Of a stretch of 64,000 bases of DNA, positions 55,830 through 62,606 are shown in pieces. The translations under genes and the position numbers were made by a program. The notes under the pieces were generated by a model. That model ran no database searches, was not told the DNA's origin, and saw nothing but the letters and a program-made list of their open reading frames with translations. The stretch covers positions 21,892 to 85,891 of the forward strand of contig JBPOHI010000024.1 in NCBI GenBank assembly GCA_052035735.1. Direction: 5' to 3'. Position 1 is the first letter of the stretch. The number at the start of each line of letters is the position of its first letter. The DNA comes from JAGPDF01 sp052035735. GTDB taxonomy: Bacteria; Acidobacteriota; Thermoanaerobaculia; Multivoradales; JAGPDF01.

Positions 55830-55867
55830 TCGCCGCTCCGCGGCACCGTGAACCAGTGATCGCCGCT
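55802..55867 (+). repeat. Perfect 30-bp tandem duplication over the DUF1573 stop codon
   Basis: Two identical 30-bp units (55802-55831 and 55832-55861) are followed by the first six bases of a third. Each unit contains the codons for the last residues RGTVNQ and the TGA. Because 30 is a multiple of three, the second unit repeats the same frame and stop. This is a recent slippage or recombination event. Confidence 0.95.
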
Positions 55868-55882
55868 GCGTAGAGCCGGGCG

Positions 55883-56704
55883 TCAGTAGAGTCCGCGTTC
55901 GCTGCGTGCCGGAGCGTTGCCGCGCTTCTTGCCGCGCAGCTCCTCGACCAGCTTGAGCTCATCGCCGAGCGCCACGACCTGCTTCGCCGCCAGCTCGGCA
56001 ATTCCAGCCTGGGCGAGGTCGAGCAGGCGGTCGAGCTCGGCTCGTGCGAAGGTCCGCTGCTCACCGGTCCCTTGCACCTCCACCAGGCGGCCGTCCGCGG
56101 TCGCGACGACGTTCATGTCGACCTCGGCGCGCTGATCTTCGCGGAAGTCGAGATCGAGCAGGGGCGTCCCGTTCACCAGGCCCACCGAAACCGCGGCGAT
56201 CTGCGATACGACCGGCCAGGCGACAAGATCCCCGGCAACGAAGCTGCGCGCCAGCGCGGCCACCGCGGCTACCCAGGCGCCGGTGATCGCCGCGGTGCGC
56301 GTGCCGGCGTCGGCCTGCAACACGTCACAGTCGAGGATCAGCGTGCGCTCGCCGAGCAGCGAAAGGTCGACGGCGGCGCGCAGGCTTCGCCCGATGAGGC
56401 GCTGGATCTCGGCCGTCCGGCCCGAAGGCCGGCCCTGGGAGACTTCGCGCGCCGAGCGCGTCATCGTCGCCCGCGGCAGCATGGCGTACTCGGCGGTCAA
56501 CCAGCCCTTGCCGGTTCCGGCGAGAAATCCCGGTACCCGCTTCTCCACCGAAGCGGCCACCAGCACGCGGGTGTCGCCGGCCGAGATCAGGACCGAGCCT
56601 TCGGCGAACTTCAGTGGATCGAGCTCGATGGTGACCGGCCGCAGAGCGTTCGCCGCCCGTCCTTCGACCCGCGACGGGGCTCCTTGCGACGTTTCGCTGC
56701 TCAA
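55883..56704 (-). CDS. rph: Ribonuclease PH
   Basis: RNase PH trims tRNA 3' ends with phosphate. The 273-residue protein has RPVTIE and FAEGSVLISAGDTRVLVAASVEKRVP, GWLTAEYAMLPRAT, QRLIGRSLRAAVDL, ILDCDVLQADAGTRTAAITGAWVA, the VDMNVVATADGRLVEVQGTGE metal/phosphate site and RAELDRLLDLAQAGI at the C-terminus. It begins three bases after murI and is the last gene of the amidase-GerMN-murI-rph operon. Confidence 0.94.
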   Translation of the reverse strand: MSSETSQGAPSRVEGRAANALRPVTIELDPLKFAEGSVLISAGDTRVLVAASVEKRVPGFLAGTGKGWLTAEYAMLPRATMTRSAREVSQGRPSGRTAEIQRLIGRSLRAAVDLSLLGERTLILDCDVLQADAGTRTAAITGAWVAAVAALARSFVAGDLVAWPVVSQIAAVSVGLVNGTPLLDLDFREDQRAEVDMNVVATADGRLVEVQGTGEQRTFARAELDRLLDLAQAGIAELAAKQVVALGDELKLVEELRGKKRGNAPARSERGLY

Positions 56705-56707
56705 GAT

Positions 56708-57577
56708 TCAGCTCCTTTCCGGAAATGCCTCTCCGGACCCTGCGGCGGAATTGCCGATGTCGACCAACTCGAGTGCGACCTTGCGGCCGAGAAAGGCGCC
56801 CGCGATGCGCTCGAAGCGCTGCGAGGAGTCGGTCACGCAGTAGTGATCGCCGGCCTCTCCGGTCCCCGCCCCCTCGCCGCCGTCGGCAGGAGCCCGGGCG
56901 ACCGCGAGGAGGCCGCGATGGGCGAGCTCGGTGGCGACCTGCTCGGACGCCGCCGCCGCCGAGTCGACGAGCGCCACGCGCTCACCGGCGAGGCGAGCGA
57001 TCAGCGGAGCGATCAGCGGATAGTGGGTGCAGCCCAGCACCAGCGTGTCGATGTCGTGCGCGAGCAGCGGTTCGAGGTAGCGCCAGGCGACTTCGGTGGT
57101 GACCGGATCGTCGAGCCAACCCTCCTCGATCAGCGGCACCAGCAGCGGGCAGGCCTGCGACCAGATCCCGAGCTCCGGCACGAGGCGGCGCAGCGCGGCA
57201 GCGTAAGCGTCGGAGCTCACCGTCGACTCGGTGGCGATGACGCCGACCCGGCCATTTCGTGTTGCCGCTGCGGCGCGATCGGCGCCGGGCTCGATCACCC
57301 CCCAGACCGGCACGTTCGCCGCGAGCCCGTAGAGACCGAGGGCGGAGGCGGTGTTGCAGGCCACCACCACCGCCTTGACGCCCCGGCGCTCGAGGAAGTC
57401 GACGTTCGCCTGCGTGTAGCGTCGCACCGTGGCCGCCGACTTCGTGCCGTAGGGCAGGCGCGCGGTGTCCCCCAGGTAGAGCAGGCGCTCGCGCGGCAGG
57501 CGACGCGCCAGGGCCGCCGCCACCGTCAGTCCACCGACCCCGGAGTCGAAGACGCCGATCGGCCGCGAGTCGCTCAC
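56708..57577 (-). CDS. murI: Glutamate racemase
   Basis: MurI makes D-glutamate for peptidoglycan. The 289-residue protein has VFDSGVGGLTV, the catalytic cysteine C74 in VVVACNTASA and C183 in VLGCTHYPL, and GTKSAATVRRYT. GTG 57577 overlaps the GerMN gene stop (GTGA). Upstream in-frame sequence belongs to the overlapping neighbour and is not used. Confidence 0.93.
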   Translation of the reverse strand: MSDSRPIGVFDSGVGGLTVAAALARRLPRERLLYLGDTARLPYGTKSAATVRRYTQANVDFLERRGVKAVVVACNTASALGLYGLAANVPVWGVIEPGADRAAAATRNGRVGVIATESTVSSDAYAAALRRLVPELGIWSQACPLLVPLIEEGWLDDPVTTEVAWRYLEPLLAHDIDTLVLGCTHYPLIAPLIARLAGERVALVDSAAAASEQVATELAHRGLLAVARAPADGGEGAGTGEAGDHYCVTDSSQRFERIAGAFLGRKVALELVDIGNSAAGSGEAFPERS

Positions 57578-58182
57578 GAAGCTTCGAGCTCGGAGCGCAG
57601 CCGGAGCGGCTTTCCGGTATCGACGTGCCCGGAGAGCGTCGGGCGCTGGACACCGTTCCACAGCAGCACGACTCGCTTCGCCTCCTCGACGTTGCGCAGG
57701 ATCGTGTGCACCACGGCGTAGATGCGAAGCTGCTCGACCGTCGAGCCCGAGGGCGGCGGCTCGGCCGCTGGCTCGCTGCGCAGGTCGACGATCACCGTAC
57801 CGTCCTCGAGCAACAGGAGCTTGCCGAGTTTCACCTCGGGAGGAAACACCGCGACGCGCGGCGCCACCGGCGCCGCTGCGAGAAGCGCCGTCACCACCCC
57901 GGTCGCCCGCGCGCGCGCGCCGGGTGCGCTCACCACCGGCGCCTCCTGCGACACCAGCAGGTCGTTCGACGCGGGAAAGAAGAGGCGCGCCGTCCAGGCC
58001 TCTTCGGCCACCAAGGCTCCGCCAGCCGGCGGCGCGGGAGGGAGGGCCGTCGCAGCTTCGGGAGTCGCCTCGCCGGAAGCCGCAGCCGGTTGCGACCGGC
58101 GCCCGCTCAGCAGCCACGTAGCGGCGGCGAGAAGGACCAGGCACGCGAGTCCGACCACCCAGGCCGCGCGCGTGCGATTCAC
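57574..58182 (-). CDS. Membrane-anchored GerMN-domain protein
   Basis: The 202-residue protein has an N-terminal membrane helix (AAWVVGLACLVLLAAATWLL, about 6-25) and a Pro/Ala linker, then a GerMN domain (about 55-190): ARLFFPASNDLLV, ATGVVTALLAAAPVAPRVAVFPPEVKL, LLLEDGTVIVDLRSE, EQLRIYAVVHTILRNVEEAKRVVLLWNG. GerMN domains occur next to amidases and in sporulation proteins, and are thought to bind peptidoglycan. GTG 58182 overlaps the amidase stop (GTGA), so it is coupled to the amidase. Confidence 0.82.
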   Translation of the reverse strand: MNRTRAAWVVGLACLVLLAAATWLLSGRRSQPAAASGEATPEAATALPPAPPAGGALVAEEAWTARLFFPASNDLLVSQEAPVVSAPGARARATGVVTALLAAAPVAPRVAVFPPEVKLGKLLLLEDGTVIVDLRSEPAAEPPPSGSTVEQLRIYAVVHTILRNVEEAKRVVLLWNGVQRPTLSGHVDTGKPLRLRSELEAS

Positions 58183-59717
58183 GGCGTTTCCGCCGGAGCG
58201 GCGCTGCCGGTTTCGTACTCGAGCTTGAACCTCCCGATCGCGCGCACCAGGGTCTCGACCAGCTGAGCCCGGTATTCCGGCGCGCGCAGTCGTTGCTCCT
58301 CTTCCTTCGTGCTGATGAAGCCGAGCTCGACCAGGACCGCCGGCATCGCGGCACCCATCAGCACGCGGAACGGAGCCTGTTTGACGCCACGATCGCGCAG
58401 ATCGAGCGCACGGTTGAGCTCCTCCTGGATCATCGTCGCGAGACGCTGCGAGGCGGCGAGGTGCTGGCTCTGCGCCAGATCCCACAGCAGCAGCTGGAGC
58501 TCGAAGTCATCGCTGCCGGCCGGCGCCGCGGCAGCACCGACGTAGTTCTCCACCGCCGCGGCATCGGCGGCTCGCTGATCGCTCGCCTGCAGCGAGAGGA
58601 AGTAGGTCTCGGCGCCGACGGCGTTCCTGCCGACGCTCGAGTTCAGATGAATCGAGAGGAACAGGTCGGCCTTGTTCTGGTTGGCGAGCGCGGAACGATC
58701 GTCGAGGGCGAGGTCGATGTCGTCGCTGCGCGTCAGCACCGTGCGCATGCCGAGCGCCTGCTCGAGCCGCACCGACAGCGTCTTCGCGATCAGCAGCGTG
58801 AGCTCCTTCTCGGCGCTGCCCGCCGGTCCGATGGCGCCGGTCTCCTTGCCGCCGTGCCCGGGGTCGATGACCACCGTGCGGAGGCTGCGGCGCGCGGAAT
58901 CGCGCGGCAGCGCCGGCGCCGCGGGGGCGGCCGCCGGAGCCTCCCTGAAGACGTCGAAAACCAGCCGGAAGGGCGACTTGAGAGTGTAGGACTCCGCCGA
59001 GCAATCCGCGGCGAGCTCGAGGCGAATGCGCTCGGGGGTGATCTCGATGCCGCGCACCCACGGGTCGTCCAGCTTCGCGCCGGCGGGCGGTGGCACGACG
59101 CGGTCGCCGACCAGGACGACCTCGTAGACTCCCGCGCTGCGCGCGATCCGGTAGCGCGGCGCATCGGGGAACTGCAACACCACGGTGGTCACGCCCTGCA
59201 GATGGACCAGGCCGACCTCGACCGGGAGCTCGCGCTGCGGCGGTCGCACGACCGCAAGGACGGCGCGCTCGCCTTCCCAGGCGAAGGAGACCCCGAGCTG
59301 GGCGCCGAAGCTTCTCTCCAGGAGCTCGACCGGAACCAGCAGCCGGCCCTCGACGATCGCAGGCGGCTGGGAGAGCGTCTGAATCTCGGTCCCGGAGGTG
59401 AGCGCCGGGCTCCCCGGCACCAGCACGAGCTGGCTCTCGCCGATCACCAGACTGTAGCTCTGGCGCAGCGGTCCGACGTCGAGACGGCCACCCAGCCGGG
59501 CGACGATCGGTTCGAGCTCGACGAGCACCGCGGTGGCCGTAGTGGCGAAGGCGAGCGGGGTCGGAGCGCCCCCCACCAGGAGACTTCCCGTCCCCGAGCC
59601 GGTGAGAACCACGGCGGCGGCCGGATCGGCTTCCGTGGGATCTTCCTGGGCGCGAAGCGCGCCGGAAACGAGCAGCAGGAGGCCGGCGAAGAGGCGGAAA
59701 GTGAGGCGTCGATTCAC
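58179..59717 (-). CDS. amiC: N-acetylmuramoyl-L-alanine amidase (AmiC-type) with AMIN-like domains
   Basis: The 512-residue secreted amidase has a signal peptide (about 1-24), a copper-amine-oxidase-like/AMIN-like beta region (about 40-290, such as RYRIARSAGVYEVVLVGDRV and SPFRLVFDVF), and a C-terminal zinc amidase_3 domain from about 295: VVIDPGHGGKETGA holds the first zinc histidine, HLNSS the second, and VLVELGFIS the catalytic glutamate. It cuts the lactyl-peptide amide bond in peptidoglycan. GTG 59717 is chosen because it begins the signal peptide; in-frame sequence upstream would overlap the divergent VOC gene. First gene of the operon ending with rph. Confidence 0.9.
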   Translation of the reverse strand: MNRRLTFRLFAGLLLLVSGALRAQEDPTEADPAAAVVLTGSGTGSLLVGGAPTPLAFATTATAVLVELEPIVARLGGRLDVGPLRQSYSLVIGESQLVLVPGSPALTSGTEIQTLSQPPAIVEGRLLVPVELLERSFGAQLGVSFAWEGERAVLAVVRPPQRELPVEVGLVHLQGVTTVVLQFPDAPRYRIARSAGVYEVVLVGDRVVPPPAGAKLDDPWVRGIEITPERIRLELAADCSAESYTLKSPFRLVFDVFREAPAAAPAAPALPRDSARRSLRTVVIDPGHGGKETGAIGPAGSAEKELTLLIAKTLSVRLEQALGMRTVLTRSDDIDLALDDRSALANQNKADLFLSIHLNSSVGRNAVGAETYFLSLQASDQRAADAAAVENYVGAAAAPAGSDDFELQLLLWDLAQSQHLAASQRLATMIQEELNRALDLRDRGVKQAPFRVLMGAAMPAVLVELGFISTKEEEQRLRAPEYRAQLVETLVRAIGRFKLEYETGSAAPAETP

Positions 59718-59825
59718 CGGCCGCGACAATAGCACTGGCGCTCGACGGCCCGCCGGAGTTTGTGGAATGCTTCGTCCTGCACTCCGCCCGCAACCGGCCG
59801 GGGCCTCGCCGCTGGGAGACATGAG

Positions 59826-60218
59826 ATGGAGATCCGCCAATTCCGCGTCGTGCTGAAGGCACGCGACTTCGACCGTACCTGCAGCTTCTATGGCGAGACG
59901 CTGGCGCTGCCGCGCCTGCAGAGCTGGGATCGCGAGAGCGGGCGCGGCGCGCTTTACCAGGCCGGCAACGCCGTCATCGAGATCCAGGGCCGCGGCCATG
60001 GCGCCGACGAAGGTCGCGACGAGGCGTTCGACTACCAGGGGCCGCAGCACAAGCTGAGCGTCGTGCTGCACGTCCCCTCGGCCGAGAAGGCCTACGAGGA
60101 GCTGATCTTCCGCAACCGCAACATCCCCGGCGGGCTCGCGACCGATACCGATGGCGCAATGACCTTCGGCACCCACGACCCCGACGGCGTCAAGATCCTC
60201 TTCCGCCAGACCGACTGA
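59826..60218 (+). CDS. VOC-family (glyoxalase/bleomycin resistance-like) protein
   Basis: The 130-residue protein has one vicinal-oxygen-chelate domain: RQFRVVLKARDFDRTCSFYGE at the start, GNAVIEIQG in the middle and HDPDGVKILFRQ at the end. The metal-ligand pattern is compatible with a dioxygenase or glyoxalase-like enzyme, but the exact reaction cannot be told. ATG 59826 is preferred to the start at 59760. It is divergent from the amidase gene and is the last chromosomal gene before the tRNA-Glu junction. Confidence 0.75.
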   Translation: MEIRQFRVVLKARDFDRTCSFYGETLALPRLQSWDRESGRGALYQAGNAVIEIQGRGHGADEGRDEAFDYQGPQHKLSVVLHVPSAEKAYEELIFRNRNIPGGLATDTDGAMTFGTHDPDGVKILFRQTD

Positions 60219-60259
60219 CGCCCGTCGCGGCCCGAGGCCGCCGCCGATAAGAGACCGAT

Positions 60260-60289
60260 TTGCCCGCCGGGTTCGGGTTTTGATACTCT
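60260..60289 (+). promoter_or_regulatory. Candidate promoter of tRNA-Glu
   Basis: TTGCCC (60260-60265) and TACTCT (60284-60289) are 18 bases apart, placing the start about 7 bases before the tRNA. The spacing and TTGCCC are the same as those 5' of atpZ. Confidence 0.4.
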
Positions 60290-60303
60290 CCGCTTCCCCA
60301 TTT

Positions 60304-60379
60304 GGCGCGTTCGTCTAGGGGTCTAGGACGCTGGCCTCTCACGCCGGTAACACGGGTTCGAATCCCGTACGCGCTACCA
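60304..60379 (+). tRNA. tRNA-Glu (anticodon CTC) with encoded CCA
   Basis: A full cloverleaf can be drawn. Acceptor stem GGCGCGT (60304-60310) pairs with ACGCGCT (60369-60375) with one G-T pair, followed by discriminator A and CCA (60377-60379). The D arm, the anticodon stem CTGGC/GCCGG enclosing CTCTCAC (anticodon CTC), and the T arm ACGGGTTCGAATCCCGT are all intact. The 3' half overlaps the antisense end of the serine recombinase gene, so it is also the attachment site of an integrated element. Confidence 0.93.
60339..60379. other. Candidate attachment-site region of an integrated element in tRNA-Glu
   Basis: The 41 bases shared by the tRNA 3' half and the antisense end of the recombinase gene are the likely crossover region: chromosome-type genes lie to the left and recombinase plus accessory genes to the right. 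The complete tRNA was restored by the incoming element or retained by the chromosome. No second copy of the tRNA 3' end is visible in the remaining bases of the window. Confidence 0.5.
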
Positions 60380-61850
60380 AACGTTCGCCGCTCCCCGAAG
60401 TTCCCTCGAAGTTGTTGAAATACGGACACGTTAGTGGTGTTCGAAATTCCTTTCCGTCGAAGGTGACGCCTTCCGGGAAGAAAACCTTCTGAAGACGCTG
60501 GCGCTGGTCGAGGCCCGCCTGAATCCAGAGCCGGCTGGCGTTCGAGACCAGGTGCTCGGCGAAGGAGAGGGTCCCCTCGATGTCGAACTCGTCGATTTTC
60601 ACGTCGTAGAGGTCGAGGTCGGCCAGGGTCAGCTCCTCCTCCACGCGGCCCAGGTGCCGCTGGTAGGTCTCCTTGTCGAGAGCGTTCTCGTAGAGGTACG
60701 CCTCGACCACCCGCTCCTTTCGACGCCGTAGATCGTCGATCCGCCGCTCGATGGCAGTGCGGCGATCGACGACATCCTTCCGCTCCCCGTTCCAGCGGTC
60801 GAGAACCGCCGCCGACAGGAGCTTCAGAACCTCTTCCTTGGGTCGCAGGTCGTCGAGGAGCTGCACGAAGCGCTCCTCGAGCACCGCCTTGCGGACGTTG
60901 AGCCCCTTGCAGCCGACGCAGTTGTAGTAGGGATAGCTCGCGGTCTTTCCCCGTGACCAGCCTCCGGTCAGCGGCCGGCCGCAGACGCCGCAGCGGACGA
61001 ACCGGCGCAGCGGGAAGTCGGGGTGATTGCGGCGATAGGCCGTGATCGGCGCCCGGGTTTCCGAGAGATGAAGCTGGGCGCGGCCGAAGGTGTCCTCGTC
61101 GACCAGGGGCTGGAAGTCGCCCGCGGTGTCGAGATCCCACTTCTCGATCCGGACCCGCCCGAAGTAGATCGGGTTGTGCAGGATCTTGTGGAGCATCGAC
61201 AGGGAGATCGCCTGGCCCCTCCGGCCGCGGAGTCCCCGCACCCGCATCTCGTCGAGGACGTCCGACAGCTCGCAGAGTCCGGAGGCGGCCAGCTCGAACG
61301 CCTTGCGGATGAGTGGCGCGACCTCCGGGTCAGGCTCGATGGTCTTCGTCCCGTTTGGCTTGAGCGCCTTGCGATAGCCGAGCGGAGTGGGGAAGGTCCA
61401 CCGCCCCTTCTCGGCCGCGGCCTTCATGCCGGTGAGCGTCCGATCCCGCCGCAGGTTGTTGTCGAACTCGCTGAAGGCCGCGAGGATCCCGTCCATCAGC
61501 TGGCCGGTCGCCGAGTCGTCGATCGGCTGGGCGACCGAGCGCAGCGTGATCCCCAGCTTCATCAGGTACGCCTTCAGGGCGTGGTGGTCGTACTGGTTCC
61601 GCGCGAAGCGGTCCAGCATGTAGACCACCAGGAACTGCACGTGGCCCTTGCGCTTCCGGCAGAAGGAGAGCATCCGCTGCAGCTCGGTCCGGTCCTGAGA
61701 CCGGGCGGATTCCCCCCTCTCGACGAAGATCTCCGCCACTTCCAGGCCAGTGACCCGGCAGAACTCGACGCAGGCCTGAGTCTGAGTCTCGAGGCTCAAG
61801 TTCTTGAGCTGCTCGTGGCTCGACACCCGGCAGTAGATGACGGCTCGCAC
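60339..61850 (-). CDS. Large serine recombinase ending inside tRNA-Glu
   Basis: The 503-residue site-specific recombinase has the catalytic resolvase domain at 1 to about 145 (YCRVSSHEQ with Ser10; FARNQYDHHALKAYLMKLGI; FDNNLRRDRTLTGMKAAAEKGRW), a recombinase domain (about 165-265, LSMLHKILHNPIYFGRV), a zinc ribbon (CGVCGRPLTGG and NCVGC) near 290-325, and a coiled coil (about 370-440). This is the large-serine-integrase layout. GTG 61850 follows GGAGGAG seven bases upstream. The last 13 residues (LVARTGFEPVLPA) and the TGA are encoded by the antisense strand of the tRNA-Glu gene, a frame only created by integration there. Confidence 0.88.
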   Translation of the reverse strand: MRAVIYCRVSSHEQLKNLSLETQTQACVEFCRVTGLEVAEIFVERGESARSQDRTELQRMLSFCRKRKGHVQFLVVYMLDRFARNQYDHHALKAYLMKLGITLRSVAQPIDDSATGQLMDGILAAFSEFDNNLRRDRTLTGMKAAAEKGRWTFPTPLGYRKALKPNGTKTIEPDPEVAPLIRKAFELAASGLCELSDVLDEMRVRGLRGRRGQAISLSMLHKILHNPIYFGRVRIEKWDLDTAGDFQPLVDEDTFGRAQLHLSETRAPITAYRRNHPDFPLRRFVRCGVCGRPLTGGWSRGKTASYPYYNCVGCKGLNVRKAVLEERFVQLLDDLRPKEEVLKLLSAAVLDRWNGERKDVVDRRTAIERRIDDLRRRKERVVEAYLYENALDKETYQRHLGRVEEELTLADLDLYDVKIDEFDIEGTLSFAEHLVSNASRLWIQAGLDQRQRLQKVFFPEGVTFDGKEFRTPLTCPYFNNFEGTSGSGERLVARTGFEPVLPA

Positions 61851-62034
61851 CTCGCGTCTCCTCCCACCGGCAGGTCGCCGGGTTCCACGTCCGCCCCTGC
61901 GCGGCGTTGTCCTTCGCGATCGCCATCGCGACGTCCGCGAAGCCGTAGACGAAATCCCGCAACTCCTCGACCTCGGCGTCCGTCAACCGGTCGTCGTCAC
62001 CGAGGATCTCGCGACATCTGGCTACAGTCAGCAT
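61330..62034 (-). CDS. Short ORF upstream of the recombinase, only its first part likely genuine
   Basis: ATG 62034 has GGAG five bases upstream and opens a frame with a compact helical start: MLTVARCREILGDDDRL, then TDAEVEELRDFVYGFADVAMAI. Small proteins of about 60-75 residues with this type of start often precede such recombinases. Here, however, no stop occurs at the expected place, and the frame runs on for 521 bases inside the recombinase gene, where its Arg/Pro/Gly-rich content looks like an out-of-frame shadow. The N-terminal 60 or so residues are plausible; the remainder probably is not translated as a useful protein, or the stop was lost. Confidence 0.4.
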   Translation of the reverse strand: MLTVARCREILGDDDRLTDAEVEELRDFVYGFADVAMAIAKDNAAQGRTWNPATCRWEETRGASRHLLPGVEPRAAQELEPRDSDSGLRRVLPGHWPGSGGDLRREGGIRPVSGPDRAAADALLLPEAQGPRAVPGGLHAGPLRAEPVRPPRPEGVPDEAGDHAALGRPADRRLGDRPADGRDPRGLQRVRQQPAAGSDAHRHEGRGREGAVDLPHSARLSQGAQAKRDEDHRA

Positions 62035-62060
62035 TTTACTCCGGGTCGTCAACTGGTCAA
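62033..62060 (-). promoter_or_regulatory. Candidate promoter of the recombinase unit
   Basis: On the minus strand, TTGACC (62060-62055) and TAAAAT (62038-62033) are 16 bases apart. The -10 overlaps the ATG of the short ORF at 62034, so transcripts from it would start inside that ORF and could serve the recombinase directly. A dyad (62057-62070) covers the -35 element. Confidence 0.45.
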
Positions 62061-62070
62061 CATTCGTTGA
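62057..62070. promoter_or_regulatory. BlaI-like operator candidate 1
   Basis: TCAAC-ATTC-GTTGA is a perfect 5-bp inverted repeat, overlapping the -35 of the recombinase promoter. It matches operator candidate 2 at 11 of 14 positions. Family knowledge: BlaI/MecI repressors bind TACA/TGTA-type dyads with two central bases. Confidence 0.45.
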
Positions 62071-62140
62071 GTGTCGGGCGTTCCTGTCCACCGGCAGACG
62101 GCCCTACGCTGCCTGCAAAGGGAGGCCTCTTCCGCCTATG

Positions 62141-62154
62141 TCAACAATTGTAGA
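62141..62154. promoter_or_regulatory. BlaI-like operator candidate 2
   Basis: TCAACA-AT-TGTAGA, on the other strand CTACA-AT-TGTTG, is close to the TACA-NN-TGTA pattern bound by BlaI/MecI repressors. A TTGACA hexamer overlaps it on the minus strand but no matching -10 follows. Its centre is 84 bases from that of candidate 1. Confidence 0.5.
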
Positions 62155-62196
62155 GTCTTGGTCGCCAGCCCGCAAGAGGAGGCAACGACAAAGAGC

Positions 62197-62601
62197 CTAG
62201 TTTCCCTTCTTGCCCCGCGGGCGCTTGACCTTGCGGTCCGCGAGAACCTCGTTGAGGATCTCGAGGTTCGCGGCCTCGCCGGCGAGGATGTTGTCGACGA
62301 AGTCTTCGGCGGCGAGGCGGACGACGCTGGCGCGCTCGACGGCCGGGGCGTAGTAGTTGCTACCCCGGTCCTGTTCGAGCGCCAGGTAGCCCTTCTCGAC
62401 GATGCGCGTGAGGAGCATGTGAACGGTCGTGTACGACATCGCCGGCGGCCGGTCGGCGATGTCGAGCAGGATGTCGCGGATCGTCGTGCGGCCGAGCTTC
62501 CAACAAGCCTGCATGATCCGCCACTCCGATGGGGAGAGCTGCTTCTCGGGCAGTACCTTGGCCCGTCCCCTCGGGCGCTCGTCCGACCGCTGGCGCGCCA
62601 T
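62197..62601 (-). CDS. BlaI/MecI-family transcriptional repressor
   Basis: The 134-residue protein has the BlaI/MecI/CopY winged helix at about 22-75: LSPSEWRIMQACWKLGRTTI, then PPAMSYTTVHMLLTRIVEKGYL and the wing ALEQDRGSNYYAPA. The C-terminal dimerisation helices follow (LAAEDFVDNILAGEAANLEILNEVL). Such repressors are usually paired with a BlaR1 sensor protease, which is not present in the window. ATG 62601 comes five bases after the stop of the TPR-like gene, so it belongs to the operon starting at 63898. Two dyads downstream of it precede the recombinase and are likely targets. Confidence 0.85.
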   Translation of the reverse strand: MARQRSDERPRGRAKVLPEKQLSPSEWRIMQACWKLGRTTIRDILLDIADRPPAMSYTTVHMLLTRIVEKGYLALEQDRGSNYYAPAVERASVVRLAAEDFVDNILAGEAANLEILNEVLADRKVKRPRGKKGN

Positions 62602-62606
62602 GTCCG

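Noticed and set aside
60190..61140. Minus-strand frame containing RTRVTGVRGQRPRPLDERA
   Set aside because: This is the well-known spurious translation of a tRNA antisense strand, and the frame overlaps the recombinase.
62116..62144. TTGACA at 62144-62139 (minus) as a second recombinase promoter
   Set aside because: No acceptable -10 lies 15 to 19 bases downstream.
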